Assembly (NCBI GenBank): GCA_964580575.1
Contig: CAZOLJ010000077.1
Span: forward strand, 1-19,908
Length of the DNA: 19,908 nt
From: CAVPDE01 sp964580575
GTDB lineage: Bacteria > Desulfobacterota > DSM-4660 > Desulfatiglandales > HGW-15
Direction: 5' to 3'
Shown: positions 6,364-13,688 of the stretch, one piece after another
Layout: every line of letters starts with the position of its first letter
Position numbering within the stretch: the stretch's first letter is position 1
Translations under genes and position numbers: made by a program
Notes under the pieces: generated by a model
The model's database searches: none
What the model saw: the letters and a program-made list of their open reading frames with translations, nothing else
Told to the model about the DNA's origin: nothing

Positions 6364-7266
6364 TTAAGCGTCTTTGTCCTCTTTGTCTTCGGGCGGGGCC
6401 TCTGTGTCGGTTTCATTCATGTCCACATCCGACAGGGTTCCGATGTGGTATTCGACCAGAAGGTTGTCGTCTTCTTCGGGTGGTTCCGCAGTTTCCCATG
6501 ATACTTCTCTTCGGGTAGGACTGAACCCGGTCGAGTGAGAAGCCATGGACATTCTGGAGTCCATTTTTTCGAGCTCCCGCTGACAGGCCACGCAAAGTGT
6601 GGCTTCAGGCACCAGGAGAAGGCGCTCCTTGGGGATCCGGGTACTGCACTCCTCACAAAGACCGAAATCCTGCTCTTCGGCAACTCGATTCAAAAGATAT
6701 TCGATCTTCTGCAATTCCCTGTTCTTTCTTTCAATGAGACTGAACTGGCTGTAGGCGGAAATCTCTCTCTGAGCGTCGTCCACTTCGTCGATGAAATCCC
6801 CTGCAGTGAGTTGCCCTTCATATTCCTTACGGCTTTTCATGAGACGATCAAGGGTTTGCTGAAGTTCCTGTTTCTTGAGCTCAAGGCTTTTCATGAAGGC
6901 GGTTCGAAAATCGTCTACTGTAGGCATAGGTTTTTTCTTCTGAGGTGTGGTGGCTTTTTTGATTTTCTCGGCAGGAACCTTGGCTTTGGTTACGGGTTTG
7001 GGCTTGGAAGCAGCCTTGGGCTTGGGCACGACCTTCGCTTTAGGGACACTCTTCGGCCTCACGGGGCTTTTGCGCTTTGAAGGACTCTTCGGCTTTGGGA
7101 TTGCCTTGGGTTTCGGGTGGCCTTCAGGCTTCGAGATTGTCTTTGATTTGGGTTGCACCTTCTTGCTCACCTTGGGGGCTGCCTTTTGGGGTGTCTCGTT
7201 CACTTTTCTTGTGACAGACGTTTTTTTCTTCTTGGATTTGAGTTCCTTGTCCATGCCAGGCTTCAT
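6364..7266 (-). CDS. DksA/TraR-type zinc-finger protein with long Lys/Pro-rich N-terminal tail
   Basis: The 300-residue protein has three parts. Residues 7-112 are a low-complexity Lys/Pro/Ser/Ala region with repeated KPK, PKPK and KSP units, like histone-H1 or AlgP-type tails. Residues about 116-200 form a coiled coil (SLELKKQELQQTLDRLM and IDEVDDAQREISAYSQFS, recalling the acidic tip of DksA). Residues 204-228 hold a four-cysteine finger C-x2-C-x17-C-x2-C. The acidic C-terminus ends in PPEDKEDKDA. Canonical DksA is about 150 residues and binds the RNA polymerase secondary channel. A similar role here, with the basic tail binding DNA or RNA, is inference. ATG at 7266 is preferred over 7308 because GGAGGAGG lies about 6 nt upstream. 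The gene converges with the RACE gene and is probably monocistronic. Confidence 0.85.
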   Translation of the reverse strand: MKPGMDKELKSKKKKTSVTRKVNETPQKAAPKVSKKVQPKSKTISKPEGHPKPKAIPKPKSPSKRKSPVRPKSVPKAKVVPKPKAASKPKPVTKAKVPAEKIKKATTPQKKKPMPTVDDFRTAFMKSLELKKQELQQTLDRLMKSRKEYEGQLTAGDFIDEVDDAQREISAYSQFSLIERKNRELQKIEYLLNRVAEEQDFGLCEECSTRIPKERLLLVPEATLCVACQRELEKMDSRMSMASHSTGFSPTRREVSWETAEPPEEDDNLLVEYHIGTLSDVDMNETDTEAPPEDKEDKDA

Positions 7267-7579
7267 GGGCCCCTCCTCCGATAAGAACCTTCGAAAGTTA
7301 TCTGCCATTCACATTCGAGCGGTTGTCAAGGCCCTGATTTCCGAAGGGCAACGAGAATGAAAGTAGAGTACAAATACTTATTTTTTTTCTTTTGTCAACA
7401 AAATAACCACCCCCGTCTCGTGCTCGAAGGCTTCGATTCACCCCTGCGCGCGGCAGTCAGGTTGCGAAGAGGTTATTGGTCTGCAAATTCTAAATTCAGT
7501 TCGCTTGTGGGCGCTCCCATTCTGTGGTAACATCACCCAGTTGGTAGAGTGCGTAACACGATTCAAAGACAGGAAAAAG
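7267..7579. other. 313-nt divergent gap between DksA-like gene and tmk
   Basis: I see no gene here. On the minus strand a perfect TTGACA box sits near 7393-7398 beside an A-tract, likely the promoter of the DksA-like gene. On the plus strand a weak pair TTGTGG (7505-7510) and TAACAT (7528-7533), 17 nt apart, could serve tmk. The stretch ACCCAGTTGGTAGAGTGCG near 7535-7553 resembles a tRNA D-arm but has no matching acceptor or anticodon stem. AAATTCTAAATTC near 7487-7499 resembles the repeat family seen again at 10167-10280. Confidence 0.45.
7371..7398 (-). promoter_or_regulatory. Candidate promoter of the DksA-like gene
   Basis: The minus strand reads TTGACA at 7398-7393, then an A-rich 16-nt spacer, then TATTTG. 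The -35 box is perfect, but the -10 box matches only three of six bases. The start codon at 7266 would lie about 100 nt downstream of the start site. The strong -35 and A-tract are the main support. Confidence 0.3.
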
Positions 7580-8251
7580 ATGAACCAAGGGGTCTTTATC
7601 ACTTTTGAGGGGATGGAAGGATGTGGCAAAAGTACCCAGACAAAACGGCTGGGCAGGAGTTTGGGCCACCTGGGCATTGCCCATGTGATGACCCTAGAAC
7701 CGGGAGGGACGGCGATCGGCCGGAAAATGAGACAAGTGTTGCTGGACTCCAGGAACAAGGCCCTCACCCCTCTGGCTGAACTCATGCTCTATGCCGCGGA
7801 CAGGGCTCAACACGTAGAGGAGGTTATTAAGCCGGCTCTGAGGGCTGGGAAGTGGGTCATCTGTGATCGCTTCTCCGATGCCACCGTGGTTTACCAGGGG
7901 GCAGCCCGGGGACAGGACAGAAATCTCATCCGGCTTCTGAATAGCGTTGTCACTGACGGAATCCGGCCGCATCTCACCTTTCTGCTGGATTGCCCGGTAG
8001 AGGTTGGGCTCAGGAGAGCTTTGGGGAGGAACATGAAAGGGCAGGACCGTTTTGAAAAAGAGGCCCTGTCATTCCATCGTAAAGTGAGGAAGGGTTATCT
8101 TGACCTTGCTCGCAAGAACCGGAACAGGTTCGCGATCCTTGACGCAACGGCGAACCGAAAGGAAATCGAAGCGCAAATCCTCCGCCATCTCGAAGGCTTC
8201 CTGAAGCAAAGAGGCGTATTCTCGGCGGAGCGTTTTGACGGACCGCGATGA
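7580..8251 (+). CDS. tmk: Thymidylate kinase
   Basis: The 223-residue protein phosphorylates dTMP to dTDP with ATP, in the cytoplasm, for DNA synthesis. The P-loop is at residues 11-19 (GMEGCGKST), the Asp-Arg-Phe motif of the family at 96-98 (CDRFSDATVVYQG), and a LID-like segment with basic residues near 145-158 (RRALGRNMKGQDRF). Length is normal for bacterial Tmk. ATG at 7580 follows AGGAAAAAG and puts the first beta strand (VFITFEG) at the standard position; a longer open frame from TTG at 7505 has no family match in the extra part. The gene overlaps holB by 4 nt (ATGA), so the two are translationally coupled. This is the first gene of tmk-holB-ricT-metG. Confidence 0.95.
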   Translation: MNQGVFITFEGMEGCGKSTQTKRLGRSLGHLGIAHVMTLEPGGTAIGRKMRQVLLDSRNKALTPLAELMLYAADRAQHVEEVIKPALRAGKWVICDRFSDATVVYQGAARGQDRNLIRLLNSVVTDGIRPHLTFLLDCPVEVGLRRALGRNMKGQDRFEKEALSFHRKVRKGYLDLARKNRNRFAILDATANRKEIEAQILRHLEGFLKQRGVFSAERFDGPR

Positions 8252-9282
8252 AGAGAGCAGTCATTCCCTTTTCGCAGATCATTGGCCAGGAGAGGGCGGT
8301 TCACCTCCTGAAACAGACGATCAAAGGGGAGAAAATGCCCCACGCCTACCTCTTTGTGGGGGTGTCCGGGGTGGGGAAAACGACCACAGCCCTGTCCATG
8401 GCCCAGGCATTGAACTGCGAAGAACCTCTAGACGGCGAGAGTTGCGGCCGCTGCAGGCCCTGTCGCCAGTTGTTGGGGGGTAACTTTCCGGATTTTGAGT
8501 TGGTGGAGCCCGACGGCCAGAGCATCAAGATCGATCAAGTGAGGGAGCTTGAACGTCGCTTGGCGTACAAGCCGGTTGCCGGAAGATATCGGGTGACGGT
8601 TGTCCGTCCTGCGGAAGCAATGACCGAGGAAGCTTCCAACGCTTTTCTGAAAACGCTCGAGGAGCCTCCTGCAGGGAATGTTCTGGTTCTCAATGCGACG
8701 GAGCCCTCGAACCTCCTGCCCACGATCGTTTCCAGGTGCCAGAAGGTGGCCTTCAGACGGATCCCCCCTCATCTAACAGAGGAGTGGCTCATTGACAGGC
8801 AGGGGATGGATCGGGAAAAAGCGTCGGTTCTTGCGAGGATTTCTGACGGCAGCCTGGGGAGAGCCTTGGAGATGGAGGAGAGCGGTTTTCTGGAAAAACG
8901 TCAGGAGACTCTTCTTTGGCTTGCCAAACTCCAGAGATCCGCTCCCGAAGACGCTGTGGACTGGGCATCTCGCTTTGTGAAAGAAATCGAAAGAGACGAC
9001 CGCCAGGAGGCGATGGGAGCCCTCCTGGGTTTGTGGAAGTCGTGGTACCGGGATCTGCTTCTGTTAAAGGCACAGGGGCACGAGGAGTCGCTGATCAACA
9101 GGGACCTGTCCCGCGAGTTGAAAATCGCTGCTGAATCATTTAGTATGGATCATCTGATCTCTAATCTCCAGGCGCTCGATCAAGCGGAAAGAGATCTCCT
9201 GCGCTTTCGAAATCAGGAACTCGTCCTGGAGAACACAGTGCTGCAGTTGAGACAGAGCGACTCGGGAAGAAATGTGTTGTGA
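8248..9282 (+). CDS. holB: DNA polymerase III delta-prime subunit
   Basis: The 344-residue protein is a clamp-loader AAA+ subunit. Residues 38-46 are an intact P-loop (GVSGVGKTT). Four cysteines at 57, 66, 69 and 72 form the zinc module of DnaX/HolB proteins. LKTLEEPP lies near 134-141, and S162-R163-C164 is the SRC motif that supplies the trans-acting arginine to the neighbouring ATP site. In the cell it would work with DnaX and HolA to load the beta clamp. The consensus Walker A is of note, because the E. coli delta-prime subunit is regarded as not ATP-hydrolysing. ATG at 8248 overlaps the tmk stop; the 3' end overlaps the ricT start by 11 nt. Pairing with tmk is the classic bacterial arrangement and supports holB over dnaX. 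Confidence 0.93.
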   Translation: MKRAVIPFSQIIGQERAVHLLKQTIKGEKMPHAYLFVGVSGVGKTTTALSMAQALNCEEPLDGESCGRCRPCRQLLGGNFPDFELVEPDGQSIKIDQVRELERRLAYKPVAGRYRVTVVRPAEAMTEEASNAFLKTLEEPPAGNVLVLNATEPSNLLPTIVSRCQKVAFRRIPPHLTEEWLIDRQGMDREKASVLARISDGSLGRALEMEESGFLEKRQETLLWLAKLQRSAPEDAVDWASRFVKEIERDDRQEAMGALLGLWKSWYRDLLLLKAQGHEESLINRDLSRELKIAAESFSMDHLISNLQALDQAERDLLRFRNQELVLENTVLQLRQSDSGRNVL

Positions 9283-10126
9283 CGTTATGACGACGAACTC
9301 AGAAGAGGCAAGCCTAGTGGTCGAGGTTCAGATCCTGAAGTACGGGAGAGTCCAGAGCTTTGATCTGAATAATCTCACCCTTCAGAGGGGGGACAGGGTC
9401 CTCGTCGAATTCGAGCAGGGGGTCTCCTTTGGTGTGGTGTGCACCGACCCCAGACCGTATTCGGCATCGCAAAAACCGGCGAGAAAGGTGATTCGGGTTG
9501 CGAATGGGCAGGACGTGGAGAGATTCGGGAGGAATGCCGAACTCGAAAGAGAGGTTTATGCGTTCTGCTACATGAAGATCAAGGAAAGAGCCTTGCCCAT
9601 GTGCCTCGTCTCCGTGGAGTGCCTTTTTGACGAACACAAGACCATGGTCTATTTCACGGCGGAAGGCCGGGTGGATTTTCGCGAACTCGTCAAGGATCTG
9701 GTGCAAAAATTCCGAACAAGAATCGAAATGAGGCAGATCGGCGTGCGCCATCAAGCCAAGATGGTCGGGGGTCTGGGAACCTGCGGGCGTCATTTGTGCT
9801 GCACGAGTTTTCTCAACGGGTTTGCCCCGGTGTCCATCAAAATGGCCAAGGAGCAAAACCTGTCCCTTAATCCTTCCAAGATCTCAGGCATGTGCGGGAG
9901 GCTGATGTGCTGCATCGCCTATGAGTTTGATCACTATGAGAAAGCCAAAAAGGATCTTCCGAAAGTGGGCAAGAAGGTGAACACCGCTTACGGGATGGCC
10001 AAGGTGATCCGCCAGAACATCTTCAGAGAAAGACTGACCGTTCTTCTTGAGTCCGGAGAGGAAAAGGAGATCTCCTACGTAGAGATCGTCAGAGAACAAG
10101 TGCCCCAAAAGGATAACCGTGCATGA
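9272..10126 (+). CDS. ricT: PSP1/RicT-family protein (YaaT-like)
   Basis: The 284-residue protein is a PSP1-domain protein. Two diagnostic Cys motifs are visible: CGRHLCC at 171-177 and CGRLMCC at 208-214, within the conserved PVSIKMAKEQNLSLNPSKISG block. In Bacillus, RicT (YaaT) forms an Fe-S-containing complex with RicA and RicF that affects RNase Y mRNA processing and phosphorelay events; whether such partners exist here is unknown, and none is encoded in this window. Start choice is uncertain. ATG at 9272 overlaps holB by 11 nt with GGGAAGA very close upstream; ATG at 9287 lies just past the holB stop but has no clear ribosome site. The position directly after holB matches the Bacillus order and supports the call. 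Confidence 0.9.
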   Translation: MCCDVMTTNSEEASLVVEVQILKYGRVQSFDLNNLTLQRGDRVLVEFEQGVSFGVVCTDPRPYSASQKPARKVIRVANGQDVERFGRNAELEREVYAFCYMKIKERALPMCLVSVECLFDEHKTMVYFTAEGRVDFRELVKDLVQKFRTRIEMRQIGVRHQAKMVGGLGTCGRHLCCTSFLNGFAPVSIKMAKEQNLSLNPSKISGMCGRLMCCIAYEFDHYEKAKKDLPKVGKKVNTAYGMAKVIRQNIFRERLTVLLESGEEKEISYVEIVREQVPQKDNRA

Positions 10127-10166
10127 CCTTACCGGGACGAGGGGTGATTGGATCACTGGGCTCAGG

Positions 10167-10280
10167 ATAAATTCCAAATTCGAAAAACGAAACACTAAAC
10201 AAATTCGAAATTCTAATGTCCAAATGCGTAAACTCACTCTTTCGAGGTTTGGTTCGGATTTCGATATTCGAATTTCGTCA
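10167..10280. repeat. AAATTCGAAATTC-type A+T-rich repeat region upstream of metG
   Basis: The 178-nt gap between ricT and metG is filled with degenerate units such as AAATTCGAAA, CAAATTCGAAATTC, AAATTCTAA and ATATTCGAATTTCG in both orientations. The composition differs sharply from the GC-richer genes on each side. Left and right parts are partly self-complementary. Such units are known as dispersed intergenic repeats in many anaerobe genomes. It occupies the metG upstream region, where I see no clear promoter. Confidence 0.55.
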
Positions 10281-10304
10281 AGAAGGGAGTAACCACTTCA
10301 AACT

Positions 10305-12209
10305 TTGGGAAAAGCGTTCTACATCACGACCCCCATCTACTATGTGAATGCAGCGCCTCATCTGGGTCACGCTTACACCACGATCGTGGCGGATGTATGG
10401 ACTCGGTTCCACCGTCTTGCCGGCTGTGAGACCTATTTCCTCACCGGGACGGATGAACATGGGGACAAGATTGTGGCCGCCGCGGAAAAGGCCGGACAAG
10501 CGCCGAAAGAGTACGTGGACGCGATCAGTGCCCAGTTCAGGGCTCTCTGGCCCAAGCTCAACATCGGGAACAATGATTTCATCCGCACCACGGATGCCGT
10601 GCACCAGGAGACGGTCAAACTGATCCTGAACAAGGTGAAGGAAAAGGGAGACATCTATTTCAGCGATTACTCGGGGCTCTACTGCTTCGGCTGCGAGCGC
10701 TTCTACACGGAGAGGGAACTGGTCGAGGGCAAGTGCCCGGACCACCGGGTGGAACCCACGAGGATCAGCGAGTCGAACTATTTTTTCCGCATGAGCAAGT
10801 ATCAGGACTGGCTCATCGATCACATCCAAAAAAATCCCGATTTCATCCGGCCCGAGCGCTACAAGAACGAGGTGCTTGCCTTCCTGAAAGAGCCCCTGGA
10901 AGACCTGTGCATTTCAAGGCCCAAAACCAGGCTCAGATGGGGCATTCCCCTGCCTTTTGACGAAAACTATGTGACCTATGTGTGGTTCGACGCGCTCATC
11001 AACTACGCTTCCGCCCTGGGATACCCTGAGGGGCACTTGTTCAAAAAGTACTGGCCCGTGGTCCAGCACCTTGTGGCCAAGGATATTCTGAAACCCCACG
11101 GCATTTACTGGCCCTGCATGCTCCAGTCCGCAGGCATGGAGGTTTACCGGCACTTGAACGTTCACGGTTACTGGAACGTCAACCAGGGCAAGATGTCCAA
11201 GAGTCTTGGGAACGTGGTGAAGCCCCTGGACCTCGTGGATATCTACGGGCTGGATGCCTTCAGGTATTTCCTGCTCAGGGAAATGGTTTTCGGCCTGGAT
11301 TCCGACTTCAGCGAAGAAGCCCTGGTGGCGAGGATCAATTCCGACCTGGCCAATGATCTGGGAAACCTCGTGAGCCGGAGCCTCACCATGGTTCAGAACT
11401 ATTATCAGGGCCGTTTGCCGGAACCTGGACCTTCTCAAGCCTCCGACGAGGAAATCCGGAAAGAAGCCCAGAGCGTGATCGACAGATACTCGGGTTTCAT
11501 GGAAGAGCTCAGCCCTCACAAAGCCCTCACTGCGGTCTGGGAGTTCATGAACCGGGTGAACAAGTACATTGTCACCACAGAACCCTGGGTCCTCGCCAAG
11601 TCCGATACAATGCGCCTGGCCTCGGTCATGAATCACCTTGTGGAGTCCCTCAAAATCATTTCCGTCCTCATCTGGCCTGTCATGCCGGAGACGGCGGAGA
11701 AGATCCAGGATCTGCTAAGCCTCCCGAGAAAAGGAGGGGATCTCGGGCTCCAGGACATCCGGGAATGGGGCAAGGTGAAGCCGTCCGGGACCATTGCCAA
11801 GGCGCCTCATCTTTTTCAGAGGGTCGGTCCGGAGAGCCCCAAGGAGGGAGCGGCCAAAAAAAAGGTGGAGAAGAAAAAAGAAGACTTTGCTAGAGTGTCC
11901 CTCAGGGAGTTTCAAAAACTTGACTTGAGGGTGGGAACAGTCAAGTCGGTGGAAGCTGTGGCCGGTTCGAAGAAGCTTCTCAAGCTGATGGTGGATATCG
12001 GCGAGGAGCGGACGATCGTGGCAGGGCTTGCGGGGCTTTACGCAGAAGCGGATCTTGTAGGCAAGCAGGTGGTGGTGGTCGCCAATCTGGAGCGTGCGAC
12101 GCTGATGGGGGTGGAGTCCGATGGGATGGTCCTTGCCGCGGAAGACAAAAGCGGCGTCCACCTGTTGGCTCCCGACGTGGACACCGCTCCCGGGAGCAGA
12201 GTGAGATAA
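10305..12209 (+). CDS. metG: Methionyl-tRNA synthetase
   Basis: The 634-residue class I synthetase charges tRNA-Met. The HIGH-type motif is H19-L-G-H22 in PHLGHAY, and KMSKS is at 296-300. A zinc knuckle C127-x2-C130-x13-C144-x2-H147 replaces the last usual cysteine by histidine. After the anticodon-binding helices comes a Lys-rich linker (about 518-530), then a Trbp111-type tRNA-binding domain from about 535 (LDLRVGTV, GIRTIVAGLAGLY-like) to the end. The C-terminal domain and length are those of the long bacterial form. The start is TTG at 10305: a TAA at 10290-10292 blocks any upstream start and no ATG precedes the conserved KAFYITTPIYYVN. The best ribosome site, AAGGGAG, lies about 15 nt upstream, which is long. 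This suggests low or regulated initiation. Confidence 0.95.
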   Translation: MGKAFYITTPIYYVNAAPHLGHAYTTIVADVWTRFHRLAGCETYFLTGTDEHGDKIVAAAEKAGQAPKEYVDAISAQFRALWPKLNIGNNDFIRTTDAVHQETVKLILNKVKEKGDIYFSDYSGLYCFGCERFYTERELVEGKCPDHRVEPTRISESNYFFRMSKYQDWLIDHIQKNPDFIRPERYKNEVLAFLKEPLEDLCISRPKTRLRWGIPLPFDENYVTYVWFDALINYASALGYPEGHLFKKYWPVVQHLVAKDILKPHGIYWPCMLQSAGMEVYRHLNVHGYWNVNQGKMSKSLGNVVKPLDLVDIYGLDAFRYFLLREMVFGLDSDFSEEALVARINSDLANDLGNLVSRSLTMVQNYYQGRLPEPGPSQASDEEIRKEAQSVIDRYSGFMEELSPHKALTAVWEFMNRVNKYIVTTEPWVLAKSDTMRLASVMNHLVESLKIISVLIWPVMPETAEKIQDLLSLPRKGGDLGLQDIREWGKVKPSGTIAKAPHLFQRVGPESPKEGAAKKKVEKKKEDFARVSLREFQKLDLRVGTVKSVEAVAGSKKLLKLMVDIGEERTIVAGLAGLYAEADLVGKQVVVVANLERATLMGVESDGMVLAAEDKSGVHLLAPDVDTAPGSRVR

Positions 12210-12314
12210 GGTTCGAAGCAATTTCTTTTGCTTTACATTGTTTGGGAATGGGCCTAAGGAGGGAGTAAAATGAAATTTCCAACATGCCGCAGGGTCAAGA
12301 GAAAGGAGGCCGAA

Positions 12315-13604
12315 ATGAAAAAGAGAAGAATAGCCACAGCGATCGTTGTTCTATTCCCAATCATGCTGCTTCTCGCGTCTTTTCCGGCGGAGGCGCAAGA
12401 CAAGGTCGGTTGGGTCGGACCCGTTTACAAGGAGTTGTCCGACAGCCTGACCAAGGGTTTTAAGGAGTATTATCAAAAAACCTACAAGAAAAACGTGGAG
12501 ATCACGTTTGTCCGTCCGGGCGGATGGCCGGTCGTCGTGGACAAAGTAAGGGCATGGGGCGGCAAACCCGATGCCGACGTCTTTTTGGGCGCTGGTGCCC
12601 CGGCCCATCAAGTCCTGAAAAAGGAAGGGTTGATCGTTCCGTACAAGCCGGAGAACTGGGATAAGGTTCCCGCTGAATGGCATGGGATGAAGGTGAAAGA
12701 CGCCGACGATTACTGGACCTGCTTTGCGCCCTGGATCGTGTCCACTCTATACAACGAGAAGGTACTGAAAGCGCTGAATCTGCCGCCGCCCAAGACGTGG
12801 AAGGCTCTGCTCGATCCCATCTACAGAGGTTATATCGTAAACACGCTGCCATACGCTTCCGGTACATCGCACGAAATTATCGAAATCCACTTGCAGGCAT
12901 TTGGAGAAGCCGAGGGCTGGAAGTATAACCGGTTGCTGGCCGCGCAGTTGGCGCGCTTCTCCACCGGCAGCGTAGATTCTACCCACATAGCGACCCGCGG
13001 CGAAGTCCCCATCGCGATTGCGCAGCCGCAAATGAACGCGTTTTCCGGGCGCAAAGACGGCTATCCTGTTCGGGACTTGGTCCCTGACAAGAGCATCCTG
13101 GTTCCAGAAGCAGTGGCTTTGTTGAAAGGCGCGCCCAACGAAGCAGTCGGCAAGATTTTTCTGGACTGGCTTTTCAGTATGGATGGACAAAAATACGTGC
13201 TGGAAGGCTGTTACTTCCCAGCCAGGAAAGACATTAAATTCTCTGAGTGGGAAAAAGAAGGGGTTACCATGGCTAAGCACGCACGGGAGACGCTTGGCGT
13301 GGATTCTTTCTGGGATCTGAAGGTCGAGTTCATTAACTATGACCTCGATCTTGCCACAAAGAGATGGGATGAGGTCAACCGCTACTTCGAGCACCAGATC
13401 TACAGGAAGTGGGGTGAGTTAAAAAGCAGCCTGTTCCTGATCGAAGAAGTGGAAGGAGAAGTGAATGCCGCAAGGGCCAAGAAGATGGACGTGGCCAAGG
13501 CAGAGGAAAAAATTAAGGAAGCCAGAAAGCTCTTTGAGTACGAAGGTGATTATGCTGCGGCCCGTCTGGCCGCGGGCCAGGCCCGCGCCCTGTTGGCAAG
13601 GTAA
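12315..13604 (+). CDS. ABC transporter periplasmic substrate-binding protein, Fe/polyamine-type, with helical C-terminal tail
   Basis: From ATG 12315 the product has 429 residues. It begins with a typical signal peptide (KKRR, hydrophobic core, FPAEAQ), followed by a periplasmic binding protein of the family-1 kind that pairs with fused FbpB-like permeases. The ligand cannot be told; the twin tyrosines typical of FbpA ferric-ion proteins are not evident. The last 65-70 residues form a charged helical tail rich in Ala, Glu and Lys (EEKIKEARKLFEYEGDYAAARLAAG). This is beyond the normal fold. Two in-frame ATGs each have a strong ribosome site: 12270 (AAGGAGGGAG) and 12315 (AAAGGAGG). The later one gives a standard signal peptide and is preferred. 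The gene heads a run with a fused permease and ATPase just downstream. Confidence 0.85.
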   Translation: MKKRRIATAIVVLFPIMLLLASFPAEAQDKVGWVGPVYKELSDSLTKGFKEYYQKTYKKNVEITFVRPGGWPVVVDKVRAWGGKPDADVFLGAGAPAHQVLKKEGLIVPYKPENWDKVPAEWHGMKVKDADDYWTCFAPWIVSTLYNEKVLKALNLPPPKTWKALLDPIYRGYIVNTLPYASGTSHEIIEIHLQAFGEAEGWKYNRLLAAQLARFSTGSVDSTHIATRGEVPIAIAQPQMNAFSGRKDGYPVRDLVPDKSILVPEAVALLKGAPNEAVGKIFLDWLFSMDGQKYVLEGCYFPARKDIKFSEWEKEGVTMAKHARETLGVDSFWDLKVEFINYDLDLATKRWDEVNRYFEHQIYRKWGELKSSLFLIEEVEGEVNAARAKKMDVAKAEEKIKEARKLFEYEGDYAAARLAAGQARALLAR

Positions 13605-13628
13605 TTGAAAGTCCCTATTCTCTGATTC

Positions 13629-13658
13629 GCTGTGGGGGCGGCCTCCCGTCCCCACAGC
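13629..13658 (+). terminator. Intercistronic stem-loop after first binding-protein gene
   Basis: GCTGTGGGG (13629-13637) pairs perfectly with CCCCACAGC (13650-13658) around a 12-nt loop, giving a 9-bp GC-rich stem 25 nt after the stop. No T-run follows, so it is more likely a partial attenuator or an RNA-stabilising 3' end than a full terminator. Such structures often lie between binding-protein and permease genes and raise the binding-protein level. Confidence 0.55.
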
Positions 13659-13688
13659 ATAGAACAGGGAAGAAACAGAGGATGAGGT

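Noticed and set aside
7535..7575. tRNA-like stretch with CAGTTGGTAGAG upstream of tmk
   Set aside because: It matches a D-arm only. I found no anticodon stem, T-arm or acceptor stem at the right distances, so it is not called as a tRNA or pseudo-tRNA.
9884..10237. Minus-strand open frame with a FRI/EFRI-rich start over the ricT-metG gap
   Set aside because: It is antisense to ricT, and its start region is just the AAATTCG repeat translated; such frames are common artefacts of this repeat.
12210..12235. AAGCAA...TTGCTT hairpin after metG as a terminator
   Set aside because: The stem is only 6 bp and AT-rich and there is no clean T-run after it, so termination is not supported.
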